DNA of 64,000 bases from Pyropia haitanensis (lineage: Eukaryota > Rhodophyta > Bangiophyceae > Bangiales > Bangiaceae): assembly GCA_008729055.1 (NCBI GenBank), contig SDUX01000002.1, positions 5,793,874 to 5,857,873 on the forward strand. Reading direction: 5' to 3'. The notes beneath the pieces were generated by a model. The model saw nothing but the letters and a program-made list of their open reading frames with translations, did not search any database and had not been told where the DNA came from. The translations under genes were made by a program, and so were the position numbers. This document shows, in pieces, positions 20,591 to 32,454 of this stretch (positions are counted from its first letter, which is position 1; each line of letters begins with the position of its first letter).

Positions 20591-22106
20591 ATGGCCTCTT
20601 CAAGACCACCCGCCGTGCGGCGGCCGCCGACACCGAGCGGCTCCCCCCCCCCCCCTCAAAGCGGCCGCGCCACGCGAGCTCCCTGTCCCCCGCGCTCGCC
20701 TCCTTCCACCTCTCCCCGCCGCCGCTGGACGCGTCGCTCGCGACGCTGTCGCTCGGCCGCACCGCCGGCGCCGGCGCGGTGGCCGACGGCGGCGGCGGCG
20801 GCGGCCGCGGCGGCGGCGACGGCGGCCATTTTGGCGGCGGCGCGGCGTGGCGGGCTGGCGCAGACGGGGCCCCTTCGCCCGCGGCGGCAGCGGCTGCCGC
20901 GCCGCCCGCGCCGCCGCAGCGGCACCAGGCCGGCGGGCGGCACCGGCGGCCGCGGCGGCGGCGGCTGTCCACGGCCGCGTCGGCGCACCGCGGCGGCCTG
21001 TCGCCGCGGCGGCCGTCAGTGGGCGGCGGCCGCGGCTCGTCGTCTGGGTCGGCCTCCTCCGCGTCCTCCTTCTCCTCCTCCGAGTCGGTGGTGCTGGCGG
21101 CGCCCGCCGCGGAGCCGCCCGCCGCGACCGTGGTGGGTGGGGTGGCCGCCACCGCCGCGGCGGCGGGCGGGCCGCGATGGCCTCCTGCCGCCGCCGCCAC
21201 CGCCGCGGCCTCCCCCTCTGCGCGCGACGGGGAGGGGGAGGAGGACGTGGTGGACACCCTCGACCTGACCGCCGCGCCCGACTGGCGGCCCCGCCGTCGG
21301 CGGGAGGGGGGTGGGGGGGGGGGGGCTGACAGCATGGCCACCGCCAGTGACGACACGGACGGGAGAAGCGAGCGGGAGGGAGACGACGATGGCGACGGCG
21401 ACACGGACGACAGCTGGGAAGGGGGGGGTTGGACCGGCGCTCCCGGCGGCGGCAGCGGGGGGATGCCGGCGGGGTCGGTCGGCGCGGCCGGCGCGGCCGG
21501 CGCGGCGGCGCCCGCTTCGCCCGGCGCGCTGGTGCTCTACCGCCCGTGGCTCCGCGCCCGCCCCCGCGGGGGCATCAAGCGTGTCACGTTTGACACGTGC
21601 CCGGCGGGTTTCCCGGGCGGTAGCGGCGGCGGCGGCGGCTGGCTCGGCGGCGTCAAGCGGCGGCGGCTGCGGCGGAGCGGCCGCGGCGGCGGCGGCGGCG
21701 TCGGACCGCCGGGGGGGTCTGCCGACGCGGCGGCCGGGATGGACACGACGGCCGGCTGGGCGGCGCCCGACGCGGGCGGGGCGCCCGCGGCGGATGCCTT
21801 TGCCGCCGCCCGCCGCGCGTGGCCGCGCTACGTCGTGTCCCCTGGGGCGGACGTGGCCGCCGGGGGGGGGGGGTGGGGGGGCGGGAACGCGGGGGGGGAG
21901 CACGCCACCGCGCTGGTTCCCTACACGGGGCCGTGGGTGGACCGGTGGCGGGGGGGGGGTGGGGGGGGGAGGCCACGGAGGGGGACGGCCGGCGAGGGCG
22001 TGGGGGGGGGGGGGGGGGGGAGGCGTCGTCGTCTGGCGAGGGGATGGAGACGGATGGGGGGGGGGGGGGGGGGGTGTCCGCCGAAGAGGACCTGATGGAG
22101 GGATAG
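20591..22106 (+). CDS. Low-complexity hypothetical protein, probably nuclear
   Basis: Unrecognised, about 500 residues. The start ATG at 20591 follows a pyrimidine leader (MASSRPPAVRRPPTPSG). At a run of C (20642-20655) the frame shifts and continues KRPRHASSLSPALASFHLSP. Visible segments are a Ser-rich acidic stretch (SGSASSASSFSSSESVV), a basic patch (DWRPRRRREG), an acidic stretch (DDDGDGDTDDSWE), a conserved-looking core LVLYRPWLRARPRGGIKRVT followed by FDTCP, a basic patch GGVKRRRLRRSGRG, the repeat-like ATALVPYTGPWVDRW, and an acidic C-terminus SGEGMETDGG...SAEEDLMEG. A second frame shift occurs in G runs at 21952-21970. Alternating acidic and nuclear-localisation-like basic clusters suggest a chromatin or RNA-associated protein, but no domain is identified. 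Confidence 0.5.
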
Positions 22107-22394
22107 CGCCGGGGGGGTGGCCCCGCTGGGGGGGGGGGGGGGCGCGCGCTGTGTCCGCCGTTGTGGTGGGGCGTAGGCTGTTGGCAAGCGGGCGGCGCGC
22201 CGTTCCCATCCGTAGATACTCGAGTGCCCGACCTACCGCTGCCAGCGGTGAGGTGTGTGTGCACACGGTGGCCTCTGCACGCCTGGGCTGTCGAGTGCCA
22301 ACGTTGGTGGGAAGTGGGGCGTGCCCCCAGTCTCTCTGTTTCGCCCGTACCGTACTCCGAAAGAACGTCACCCCCGCCCCCCCCCGTCCCCCCC

Positions 22395-24699
22395 TCAGTC
22401 GACGTCTGCGTACATGCGGATGACGCCGTCGGCGCCGGCCGAGAAGAGCCACGGCAGCCGCGGGTGCCACGCGAGGTCCATGACGCCCAGGCTGGCCGTC
22501 GTCGCGTGTCCCCGCATCCGCTTGAGCGGCACGATCAGCGCGTTCTTGTCCAGGTCGTCGTACACCCGGCCGTGCCACACGTGGACGCCGCCCTCGTCCC
22601 CCCCGTCGGCAAACAGCGGCAGCGTCGGGTGCACCGCGAGCGACCGCACCGCCAGCGGGTGCCCACGGAGCACCTTGTACGGCCGCGCCGACAGGTCCAG
22701 GTCGATCCACACGGTCCGGCGGTCATAGGCCCCCACGAGCACGTGGTCCCCCGACGGGTGCACCGCGAGGCACGCAATGTGCTTGACGCCCGGCTGGAGG
22801 CGCTTGACCAGCACCCCGCGGCCGAGGTGGTACAGCCGCACCTGGTGCTGGGTGCCGACGAGCAGCAGCGGCCGCGTCGGGTGGAAGGCGAGCGTCGTCA
22901 GGCCCGACGTGCCGCGGCGGAGGGGCGTCTGCGACGTGCGCCGCGACAGCCGGTGGATGGCGAGGGTGGTGCCAGACGCGTCCGACGCGAGGCTGCCGAG
23001 GTAGTCCCCGTGGCGGTGCCACGTCAGCGCGCGGAGCGGGCGGCCCGAGCCAATGGCGATGACAGGCGACGGCGGCACCCGCCGCGTCGTGCCGGTCGCG
23101 CGGAGGGTGGTGTCTGCCCAGGTGAGCGTCATGGCCGCAGAGGCGGGCGCCGCCGCCCCGCCCACCCCGCCCGCCCCGTCGGCCGCACCCGACGGCCCGC
23201 CCGCGTCAGGGTCCGACACGCGCGCAAATACGACCGCGTCGTCGGCGGGGGAGAGGCCCAGCGCCGCCGCGGCCGACACCACCACCACCCGCCGCCCAAC
23301 GGCGGCGGCAAAGACGGTGGCCTCCCCGCGGGGGCACCACCGCACGACCACCACTGGCGCAGGGCCGACCGGCGTTGCCACGCCGTCGTCATCGTCGTCG
23401 TCGTCATCGTCGCCGGCGGCGCCCTTGCCGCTGGCGCCGCCCTTCCCAGCAGCGCCCTCTGTGGCCTTGGCCTGGTCCCCCCCCCCCCCGCCGCTGCCGC
23501 CCAGCGCGTACACCGCGCGGCAGCGCCCCGTGGCAACCTCCCACACGCGCACGCACCCGTCGTCCCCCCCCGACACCAGCCACCCCCCCCGCGGGTGCAC
23601 GTGCAGCGACCGCACGCGCCCGCCGTGGCCATCCCCGTAGGTGGCGACCCCCCCGTTTGGGTACGGCCGCAGCTCCCGCGGCGACGGCAGCACCGGCACC
23701 AGCCCCGCCACGTCCGTCACGGCCGGCCGCGCGCGCACGCGGACGGCGAGGTACAGGTCGAGGCACCGCTCAAAGCGCTCCCGGACGCCCGCCGCGTACA
23801 GCGGCACGTGCCGCAGCGCGGCGTAGGAGGACGGCAGGAAGGGCACCCGCCGGTCGGCGGGCGCCGCCGCCGTCCACTCGCGTGCCGCCTGTGCCGACGG
23901 GAGGTACTCGGGGGGCGGCCGGTAGCTGGCCGCGTGGCCGGGCAGCGGCACCTTGGGCGCCGCCAGCACCGTCGCCGACCGGTCCCGCGCCGCCGCCCGC
24001 GACGGGCGGCCGAGGTAGTCGCCGTCACCGCCGGCGGCCGCGTCGGCCGCGTCCGCCTCGGCCCACAGGTCCACCTCGTACGCGGCGGCGGCGAGCGCGG
24101 CGGCCGCGGCGGCCTCCCGCCGCGCCGGCCGCTTGCGCGACGTGGACGTGGGGATGAGCCCCGCCCGCATCGCGCGCACCAGCTGCACGACCCGCCGCGC
24201 CTCGTGCGCCGACGGGCGGAAGCGCCGCTTGGGCGCCGTCCCCGCCTGCAGCGGGTGGAGCGGCTCGACGTTGCCCGCCCACGCGACAACCTCCCCCGTC
24301 CCGGGCGCGTCGGGGCCAGCGACGTGGCGGCCCGCGCGGAGGCGCGCGATCGCCGCCAGCTCCGCGCCGGTGAGCGTCAGCTCCACCCCATTCTTCTCGT
24401 CATAGACGGTGCGCCACGCGTGGCGGTCGGCGGCGCGCTCGACGAGGGAGCGCCGCGGCCCGCGGGGGAGGCGGCTGCCGTCGCGGGCGTAGCCAATGTG
24501 GTCAAAGCCGTCGTACCAGTGCATGGGGATGTCCCCGACGGGGTTGCGCTCCTCCTCGGAGGAGCTCCCAGACTCGGGGGGGGGGTCCTCCGCGGCGGGC
24601 AGCGGGCCGCCCCGCTCGTCGTCAGAGAGGACCGCCGAGTGGACGCGGCGGGCGGGCGCGGGGGGGGCGGGCCCGCCCACGGCCGGGGGGGGGGCGCTG

Positions 24700-24752
<53 letters not shown>

Positions 24753-25040
24753 GTCGGCCGTGGTGTCGGCGGCGGCGCCACCGTCAGCGGCGGCAGCCGC
24801 CGCCCCCGACGGCGACGGCGGGCGACCGTCACCGCCGCCCGCACCGCCGCCGCGCGCGGCGTCGGCGTCATCGTCTGACGAGACGAGCAGCTCGACGCCC
24901 GCGGCGTTGCCAAAAAAGCCCGGCGCGCCCACCGCCTCGTCGTCCGACTCCCACGGCGACGCGTCGTCCGACTCCCACGGCGACGCGTCGTCGCTGCTGC
25001 CGCCGTCAGCGTCGGCGTCGGCGTCAGCGTCGGCGTCGGT

Positions 25041-25079
<39 letters not shown>

Positions 25080-25309
25080 GGCCGCCGCCGCACGGTCGCC
25101 GCGGCGGGCGGGTGGGGGCGGCCGGCGGCGGCGGGTGCGGGTGCCGGGCGCGCCAGCAGAGGAGGAGGAGGAGGCAGAGGAGGAGGAGGAGGGCGCACCT
25201 GCCTGGGAGTCCACCTCAGAGTCCGAGTCGTCGGCCGAGTCGGGGGTGGGGGGGGGGGGGACGCCGCCCGCGGGGGGGGCGGCCGCCCGCCGCGGCGCTT
25301 GCGCGCCAT
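22395..25309 (-). CDS. BOP1: Ribosome biogenesis protein BOP1/Erb1
   Basis: WD40 component of the PeBoW (Pes1-Bop1-WDR12) complex needed for processing of 27S/32S pre-rRNA and 60S assembly in the nucleolus. Order of domains: a long acidic, low-complexity N-terminus including an Ala-Asp dipeptide run and a duplicated SPWESDDA; the BOP1 N-terminal domain starting NPVGDIPMHWYDGFDHIGYA and including PLHPLQAGTAPKRRFRPSAH; then a C-terminal beta-propeller with repeats such as GRVRSLHVHPRGGWLVSGGD followed by DGCVRVWEVATG and a final FSAGADGVIRMYADVD. The true start is probably the ATG at complement 25307-25309 (MARKRRGGRPPP), in a different frame from the rest because of a C run at 25250-25260. The upstream leader is pyrimidine-rich on this strand. 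About 970 residues, longer than usual because of the N-terminal insertions. Confidence 0.93.
25011..25078 (-). repeat. Hexanucleotide repeat encoding (Ala-Asp)n in BOP1
   Basis: About eleven GCGTCG/GCGTCA units on the plus strand give an ADADADAD run on the coding strand, interrupted once by TD. The length is a multiple of three, so the BOP1 frame is kept. Such runs are prone to length variation. Confidence 0.8.
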
Positions 25310-27486
25310 CGGGCACCACCAGGTAAAGGGAGCGGAAAAGGGAGAAGGAAGAAAGGGGGTGCAAGAAAACGAACAAGGGGAGAGTGGGGCGTCTGGCAAA
25401 CAACGCGACGCCGCCGGCAGGGCGCGACAGCGGCGACCACGGCGGCGGTCGCGCCGGATGCCCGCGACGACGGCGGGCGGCGGCTGACCAGGCAAAGTCC
25501 CGCAGCCGGCGCCGTCGCCGGCCGGATCAGCGTCGGCCGACGGCGGCGCGCTTTGATATGAACTATTTCTGGGATTCGAAGCTTGACTCTTCGTTATCGG
25601 CGGCTGCGGTGGCGTGGTCTGGGGCACTGAAAGAGCCTGCCAGAAACTCACCAGAGTGGCCAGATTCTGTTGTGCATGTCTCAAAAACTGGATGTTGTTG
25701 TCGAAAATATGCAGATTCGACCGTTGAGCCAATGAAACGGCCTTCTGCATGTTGTCAACGTGTCCACTTTTTGTGAGGCGCACAACATAATATCGAAGAG
25801 TCTTCTTCTACTGGGTAGGATCACACCACGGGAGTCTCACAGCGCTGATGGCCACGTTTCTTGGGCGAGATGGGCCCAACTGCCTTTGTACTGGAGACGA
25901 CGTCCGCGGTTACGCCAAAACAAAGCACGCGGACGTTGGCATCTTTCGGTGCCTTTCGTCCGCTCCTCCACCCACCCGCGCGCCATCGTGGCTCCGTCTT
26001 GGCCGTGCCGGTCTACGGATAGGGGGCGGAAAAACACTGCTGGGGTTGGCGTCGGTGGTTCAGAGTCGCGTTCTCGGCTGCTGCCGGTAGGGGCGAGTTG
26101 GGGCGCCTGGCCAGCAGCCGCGCCCGGCGGCGGCGCCCTCACCGTCAAGGCGGTTGCCGCCTATCCCCCCGAGCGACCGCACCGCTCTTTTTTTTCTTCT
26201 TTTTTCGTGTGTGTGTGTGTGTACGTGGCCGGCGGCCCCGTCGCAGCGGCGGCTGCGCGGTCGGCAACAGCGGCCGCTGCATCCTCAGCCGCGGCGTCGA
26301 CGGCGGCGACTCGGCGCGGGGGAGCCGCGGCGCTGCCGCCGGCGGCGGCGCGAGCGGCGGCCGCTTTGGTTGCGGCCGCGGCAGCAGCTGGACGGGGGGG
26401 TGGGTGCTGTGGGAGCGGCGCGGCGCGGGAGCCCGCGGCGGGCGCGGCGCCGCGTCTGCCGTCGCCGGCGTGCCTACCGGTGCAGTCTTTCGCGGCGGTA
26501 CAGTACACGCCGGCTGCGGGCCGAATGCGCCGCTGGTCAACTCACGCCACAGGATGCCGTGTTTGATGTTCTTTTTCCTCATGCTTTGCCATCTGCTGGT
26601 CGATGGGCGGCTTGGGGATGTTCCCGAGACGACGGGCGTAGGCGACGTGTCCTGCGAGTGGTACCCGTCGACATTGCGTCTTTGCAAGAACCCTGCGGGC
26701 CTGCCGACTGCGCCCGTCTGTCCCATCGTCTGCGACTGGTCGTGACGCCCCTCCCTGCGCAGGCGTCCGCACCACGTTCCACCCGCGTTCAGGCTGCCGA
26801 TTTCGTCTGGAAACCCTTTTGCACCGCGTGGGCGCCCGCGGTGGGGGTCGGCCGCGCCGCGTCGCGGGTCGTTGCTCGTTGCCGCCGCCGCCGCCAACCC
26901 CGCCGTCCCGTCCTCGGCGGCGGCACGGCCGTGGCCGCCGCCGCGCGCCGCCGCGTCGGCCGCGTTGGCGCCACGCCGCGGCGTGGCGCGGGGGGGGGGG
27001 GCGGCCGCCCGTCGAGGGCGGTCGCCCGCAACAGGGCGGGGAGGACGGCGCGGGGGGGGGGGGGGATGCGCCGGTGTAGGGACCGCCCGCGGCGGGCGCG
27101 CGGAGCGGCGGCGGGGAGAGGGGGGGCGGCAGCGGGGGGGGTAGTGTGTAAGGCCGGCCCAACGCGGGTGTCCCTTTGGTGAGGAGGGGGGTGGGGGGGG
27201 GGGGGGAGGACGCCGCGGCGGGGGTGCCCGCGCGACGGCCCCCGCCGCGACGGGTGTCCCGCCGGCCGGCGGCAGCGTCTAAGAGGCGCCCCCCCGCGGC
27301 GGCTGCCGTGGTCAGCAAAGCGCCCGCCCCACGCGGCAGCGCGGCGGTTGCGCCGCCCGCAGCGCCCGCGGCGGGCGACGACGACGGTATCCGCCGCGGC
27401 GTCTGCTGGCCTCCCCGCACGCAATGGGGTCCCCCGCCCGCCGGTGCGTCGCGGTCGCCGCCGTCGCGGTGGCGGCGGCTGCCGCT

Positions 27487-27526
<40 letters not shown>

Positions 27527-27682
27527 CAACGGCAACGGCTGCGGCAGTGGCGGCGCGCCCAACGGCGGCGGCGGCGACGGCGGCGACGGCGGCGGCGGTG
27601 GCGGCGGCAGCGGCAGCCCTCCCCCCCTCTTCCCCCGCCTCCCGCGGCGGCGGTACCCCCCCCCCCCCCCCCCCCCCCCCCG
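25310..27682. other. BOP1 promoter, AT-rich island and unresolved coding-like sequence
   Basis: 25310-25395 is purine-rich on the plus strand, i.e. the pyrimidine leader of BOP1. 25555-25830 is the lowest-GC island nearby; on the minus strand it contains an ORF from 25783 (MRLTKSGHVDNMQKAVSLAQ) that stays open into the BOP1 start. On the plus strand a short ORF at 25848-26090 (MATFLGRDGPNCLCTGDDVR) is plausible but unproven. A T-rich stretch with a (GT)n run at 26185-26222 followed by GTCGCAG could be an intron end, with Ala-rich frames downstream to 26566 or 26745. 26870-27680 is G/C-run-rich, probably the N-terminal Gly-rich part of the Kelch-like gene, but frames cannot be joined. Confidence 0.3.
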
Positions 27683-27950
27683 ATGGAAGTGGACGTACCT
27701 GGGCGGCAGCCTCCCCCCCTAGACCCGTGGGGCCCCCGCGCGCCGCCGCGGCGGCCGCCCACCCCCCCCCCCAGCTCGCCGCCAGCCGCGCCCGAGGCCG
27801 CCGACGGCGACATGGCCGCGTGGGCGACCGCCGCGGGGTTTTTTCTGCTCGGCCCGGGCCGCGGCGGCCGCAACGCGTTTTGGCGGTGGACCGACGCGGC
27901 GGCGGGCGCCGCCGCTGCCGGGTGGGGGGGAGGGGGTACCACCGTCACTG

Positions 27951-27981
<31 letters not shown>

Positions 27982-29436
27982 TGGCGGTGGCGGCGGTGGC
28001 GGCGGCGGTGGCGGTGGCGTCAGCGGCGGCCGCCGCGGCGAGTGGACGCTGCTGGGCACGTCGGCACGCTCGTGGGATGTGCACTGGTCGCAGCTGCGCG
28101 GCCGCCGTGGCGGCCGCGGCAACGCGACGGTCTTCCCGCCGCGGCCGCGCGGGCTGCACCCGCCGATTACCGCTGTGGACGCGGCGGGCAGCCGCGGGTG
28201 GCTGCTGGTGGCGGGCCTCTCGGAGCGGGGCACCCCGCTGGCGCCGCCGCTCTTTGAGTGGACCGCCGCGACGGGCACGTGGGCGTGGCTGGCGGGGGGG
28301 GGACCCCGCCCCCGCCCGCCGTCGCCACCGCCGCGCGGCACGCCGCCGCCGCCAGTGCCCGCCGACTGGCCGCACGTCCGCGACGCCCCGCCCGTCCTCG
28401 TCTACCACCCCGCCCGCGGCACCCTGTACCTGGTCCTCCACGTGTCGCCCCGCGTGGCGGCGGGCGCCCCGCCGGCAGACGCCGTCGCCCGCCGCGAGCT
28501 GGTCGACCTCCGCGTCTGGGCGTTTGACTTGCGCACCAACACGTGGGCGGTGGTGGTGGCGGCCGCCTCCGACGCGCCCGGCGGGCCGCCGCAGGTAGAC
28601 CCGTTTTGGACGCGCAGCTTGGCGGCGGCGCCCGCCGCGGGCGGGCTCGCCGTCTGGCGGCAGAGCGGCTTTACCCGCTCGCGGCTCGACGGGTGGCGGC
28701 TGGACGTCGACGCCACCCCACCCGCGTGGACGCGCCTGCCGTCGGCGGGCGCGGTCGCCGCCTACCTGCTCCCGCGGCAGCCACGGTGGGCCGCCCCCGC
28801 GGGCGGGCTGCTGCTGTACGCGCCCGGCTCGCAGGTGCCGTTCCTCGACCTGGGCGCCGCGCCGCCGCCGGCGGTGCCGGGCCTCACCACCGCCACCGGC
28901 TACGACCCGTACCGCAACACGCCGCAGCCGCCGCTGCGGCGCCTCACGCCCGTCGACCGCTTCCTCCGCCTCGCCGCGGTGCCGGCCGCCGCGGCGGCCG
29001 CCACCGCCGCCGAGCGCCGCGACGTGCCGGCGGCGGTGGCCGCCACGGGGGAGGGCGCCGCCGCCGTGCCGGCGCGCCGGTTCCTCGCGCTGACGGGCGG
29101 CGCGGTGGTGCCGCCGCCGGCCGGGCAAGGGGGGGGGGGGGCGGCCGGGGGGGGGGTGGCGTACCTCTTCTCGGGCGGGTTCAACTCGGCGGGGCCGTCC
29201 ACGTACGGGCTGGACCTGTGGCGCGCCACATTTGACGCCGACCTCGGCACGGTGTTTGCGCCGCCGCCAGCGTCGCCAGCCGCGTCCGCGTCGCCGTCAG
29301 CGGCGCCCCCGGTGCCCACCGCAACGTCGCCTCCGTCGCCGACGCTGCCACCCGGGCAGCTGCCGCCAGGCGTCCCTCCCCCCCGCCGCCGCCGCCACCG
29401 CCTCCCCCCCCTCCCCCGCCGCCGCCGCCTCCCCCT

Positions 29437-29471
<35 letters not shown>

Positions 29472-29597
29472 TCCCCCTCCGCCGCCGCCGCCGCCGCCGC
29501 CGCCTCCACCTCCCCCCCCGCCGCCGCCTCCCCCCCCCCCCCTGCCGCGGCTGCCCCCGCGCCCGCTTCCGCCGCCCCTGCGCCACATCCCTGCTGA
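27683..29597 (+). CDS. Kelch-like beta-propeller protein
   Basis: Large protein with repeated blades of the pattern hydrophobic strand - GG - aromatic/W: WTLLGTSARSWDVHWSQLRG, GWLLVAGLSERGTPLAPPLF followed by EWTAATGTWAWLAGGG, ELVDLRVWAFDLRTNTWAVV, and VAYLFSGGFNSAGPSTYGLD followed by LWRATFDAD. These alternations of F-D-x-x-T-x-x-W and G-G are typical of Kelch/galactose-oxidase-like propellers, usually protein-interaction modules. The chosen ATG (MEVDVPGRQPPP at 27683) directly follows a run of about 23 C, so the real start may lie upstream in a Gly-rich segment beginning before 27400. After about 29376 the frame shifts at a C run into an Ala/Pro-rich tail that ends at 29597. A poly-Gly insert lies at 27955-28020. 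Partner and pathway are unknown. Confidence 0.6.
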
Positions 29598-29996
29598 CGC
29601 TCCTGGCGGCCGCGCGCCCCTCCCATAGCGTACCGTGTGTATAGCCGTCATCATGCGACCATGTAAAGAAGTGGCCGCGTAGCGACCACTCTGTTGGGCA
29701 GCCGCGATAGCGTTTGGGGGCGGCGCGCCGACGAGCCATGGGCACCCCACGACCTCTCGCCGCTCCCCTTCTCAGCCGCTGCCTCCCGTGCCGCTTCCAC
29801 CCCCCCCTGCCGCCACTACCGGTAGGGCTGTCGCGACGGTAACTCCATCCGCGCTCGCCGGTGGATCAGGTCATGAGCGGGGGGGGGGTTGTGAGCTGCC
29901 ACGGGCGCACCGCGGTGACGTCGGGGTGGCCGCCCGCCCCCCCCCCCCGCCCCCCCCTCCGCCCCAACGGGCCGCCGTCGCATCGGCGTGTCGGCG
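29598..29996. other. Short intergenic region
   Basis: Composition drops towards average at 29630-29700, consistent with a 3' end, then becomes C-rich on the plus strand. I see no gene. Confidence 0.4.
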
Positions 29997-31089
29997 ATGA
30001 AGGGGCGTCAGCGAGACTCGTCTGCCCTTGCCGGTAAGGCGGCTGCGCCTCGCAGACAGAAGGCGAGGACGGCGGCAGTGCCGTTGAGTGCGGGTGGGGG
30101 TTGGCGGGAGGGGCGAGGGGGGGGGGGTGCGCCGGCGGCGGTTGTGTCTGTAGTAGGGGGAGGGGGGGCGGGCGCGCGCCGTCGGTGGTCTTTCTCAGCT
30201 TGGCACCCGACCTGGGACGGTGGGGGCGTGCGTGGGCCGCCCGGCGGTGCGTCGCGGTGGGGCCGGTGCCGCCGTCATGTTCCCGAGCTACCACGGACGG
30301 CCGCTGGCCAGACGACCAAGGTGACGTGCGGGGGGAGCGGGAGGCGGGGGCGTATCGCCAGCTGCACGACTCCCTCGCGGGGATGAGTCGTCTGGTCTCC
30401 CCTCGCCTCTTCTGCCGTGGATGTCATGGTGGGCGCACGCGCCCGCCGCGGCGGCGGCGGAGAGGAACTTCCTGGGGGGTCGAGCGCCTCCCCCCCCCAT
30501 TCCCCACTGCCCACCGCAGGGACCATTTCGCCGGCAGCGACACCGCGGGCGCCACAGGCCGCCGAGGGCGGTGCGGCGTTTGGAGCGGAGCGCCCCGGCA
30601 TCCGCCTCCTCCCCACCTTCATCCTGTCGCTCCACCCGCCTGTCTTCCCCCGCCCTGTCCCTATTGTTGCTGTGCAGGACGGGACACGCTTGCTGCTCTG
30701 CCAGCCGCCTCACTTCACTTTCTTTTTCCCATCACCGCCTCCTCCAGCAGCCCCCCGTAGGGGACGCCGGCTCCACCCTTCCCCTCCCCTCACGCCCGAG
30801 TCGTGAGGCACCGCCAGCGGGGACGGCGGCCACGTTAGCTGCCTCCCCACGACGCCGGCCGGCCGCGGGGCCCGCGCTCGTGGGGGGGGGGCGGAGCGTG
30901 TGGGGGGGACTTCGGCGGCGGCGTCCTACGAGGTGGCCGCCGACGTGGCCGGTCATCCCGCGGCCACCCGGCGGGTTTGCCCGGTGGGATGACAAGGATG
31001 GGCGTGCGGGCCGCGCCTTCTGCGCCCTTTGCACTCCTGGGCCACCGCGCTGGGAGGGGGGGGGGGGGGTCGACACGATGGGCGGTTAG
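29997..31089 (+). CDS. Uncertain hypothetical gene with several frames
   Basis: An ATG at 29997 opens a basic N-terminus (MKGRQRDSSALAGKAAAPRR). After G runs near 30117 and 30155 the best coding composition moves to another phase, with TTDGRWPDDQGDVRGEREAG followed by AYRQLHDSLAGMSRLVSP up to about 30415. Further downstream a third stretch reads PPGGFARWDDKDGRAGRAFC followed by ALC, near 30980-31035. T-rich sequence at 30700-30740 may be intronic. The three blocks may be exons of one gene or separate shadows; no family is recognised. The span is only an outer guess. Confidence 0.22.
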
Positions 31090-31300
31090 CTACATACCGC
31101 CTTTGGTTCGGGACCCCCCTCCGCCCTCCCCCGCCTCCCGCCCCGGGGCGACATTGTGTGAGGGGGCCCCCGTCACCCACCTTCCGTGTCGACAACCCAC
31201 CACGGCCGCCAAGGCCCCCCGTGGCCCGCCCCTCTCCACCCGTAGCCAAGCTATGATTCAGTCCTGTCAGGGGCCGTAACCCGGCCACAGCGGCCGCCGC

Positions 31301-31745
31301 CGCCGGTGCGATCCGTCCCCACACGCCCCGTGCGGCTCGGGCGTGGGGCTGCCGCGGCGTCCCCCGCCTCTCCCCGCCGCACGCGGCGGCGGCCAACAAT
31401 GTTGCCAGCAGTGAGGCAGCCATCACCCCGGCTGGACGAGCCAGCAGGCGGGGTCCTCGCCCCTCCCGCTGATGCATCGCCACCTGTATCGGTGTCGACT
31501 CCGCATCGTTGGAATCACCGGCCACACACACCTCACCACTGGGGGGCGCGCTGTACTGCGGGGGACTCGATCATGTGGCCATGACGTCCACCCCTGCCGA
31601 CTGGTCGACTCCTCTCACACTCATCGCCAGTAGTCTGCCGAGGCCGACCAGGTTTACGTTAGCATATGTGCGGAGTCCTGACAAGGGCAGTAGTGTTTGC
31701 CGGCTGCCGCGGTGCCTGTCAACCAGGATCATCAAGTTTCGAACA
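31301..31745 (+). pseudogene. Decayed partial copy of the downstream cysteine-repeat gene and its leader
   Basis: Direct, diverged copy of sequence at about 32020-32870. Matching landmarks: GTGGGGCTGCCG (31340 versus 32055); CCAGCAGT...CCGGCTGGACGAGCC versus CCAGCAGT...CCAGGACGAGCC; ACCGGCCACACACACCTCACC versus ACGGGTCACACACTTTACACC; and GCCGAGGCCGACCAGGTTTA versus GCCGAAGCCGACCAGGTGTA followed by CGTTNNCATATGTG in both. The copy has lost the start codon and about 250-300 bases between the leader and the GCCGAGGCCGACC match, and it carries in-frame stops (for example TGA right after GTGCGGAGTCC). No later cysteine module is present. It is a truncated tandem duplicate, not a working gene. Confidence 0.7.
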
Positions 31746-32454
31746 CAATCGTAAAATAACGAATCTCTTGAAGCCAGCCAGTGAGATGACAAGGATTGGA
31801 CAGCGGTGGCTGACAAGGTGAGCGGGTACGTACCCGCCTCGTGCGGGGCGAGCGCCGCTCCCCGTCCCCCGCTCCACCGCCCCCTCACCCTGCCTTGGTC
31901 AACAATCCGCTACGGCTGGCGACCTCCACCCAGACTCTCCTCCCAGTCCCTCCCAGGAGTACGCCTTGCCAGGGGCCCTGACAAATCCACGGGGGTCCGT
32001 GGTGGCCACCATGCGTGGCAGCGGCGGCCGCTGCGCCACCAGTCGCCTGGTGTGGGGCTGCCGAGGCGCCCCCTCCCCGCCCTGCCGCACGGGGCGGTGC
32101 CGAGTAGAGTTTCCAGCAGTAGTGCTGCCACCACTTTGCCAGGACGAGCCGAGCGGGGGGATCCCCGCCCCTCCTCTCCCGTCTTGCCACCCAGCCGGTG
32201 GCCGACGGGTACAAAGTCGCTCCACCTGGCAGCGTGCCGACTTCACCGTTGGGCGCACGGGTCACACACTTTACACCATTGGAGGGCGCGGTGCTCTTGC
32301 GCTCTTTGTGATCGCCGACAGCGGCCTGCCTCCCCACGACAACAGCCACATCCTCGCGCCACATCCATCCGCGGCCGGAGGCCAAGCGCCTTGCCCTCTC
32401 CCCTCCACACCTCCGTCTTCCCTGTTGCTTCCTCGGCTCTTTGCGGTCTCCCTC

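Noticed and set aside
27400..27680. Separate poly-Arg or poly-Ala protein upstream of the Kelch-like gene
   Set aside because: Each frame of the CGG/GCG repeat gives a different homopolymer; at most it is the low-complexity N-terminus of the Kelch-like protein.
31966..32454. Longer N-terminus for the Cys-repeat protein
   Set aside because: The frame is open, but the segment shares the decay pattern of the leader in the duplicate and the ATG at 32455 has the usual CT-rich leader.
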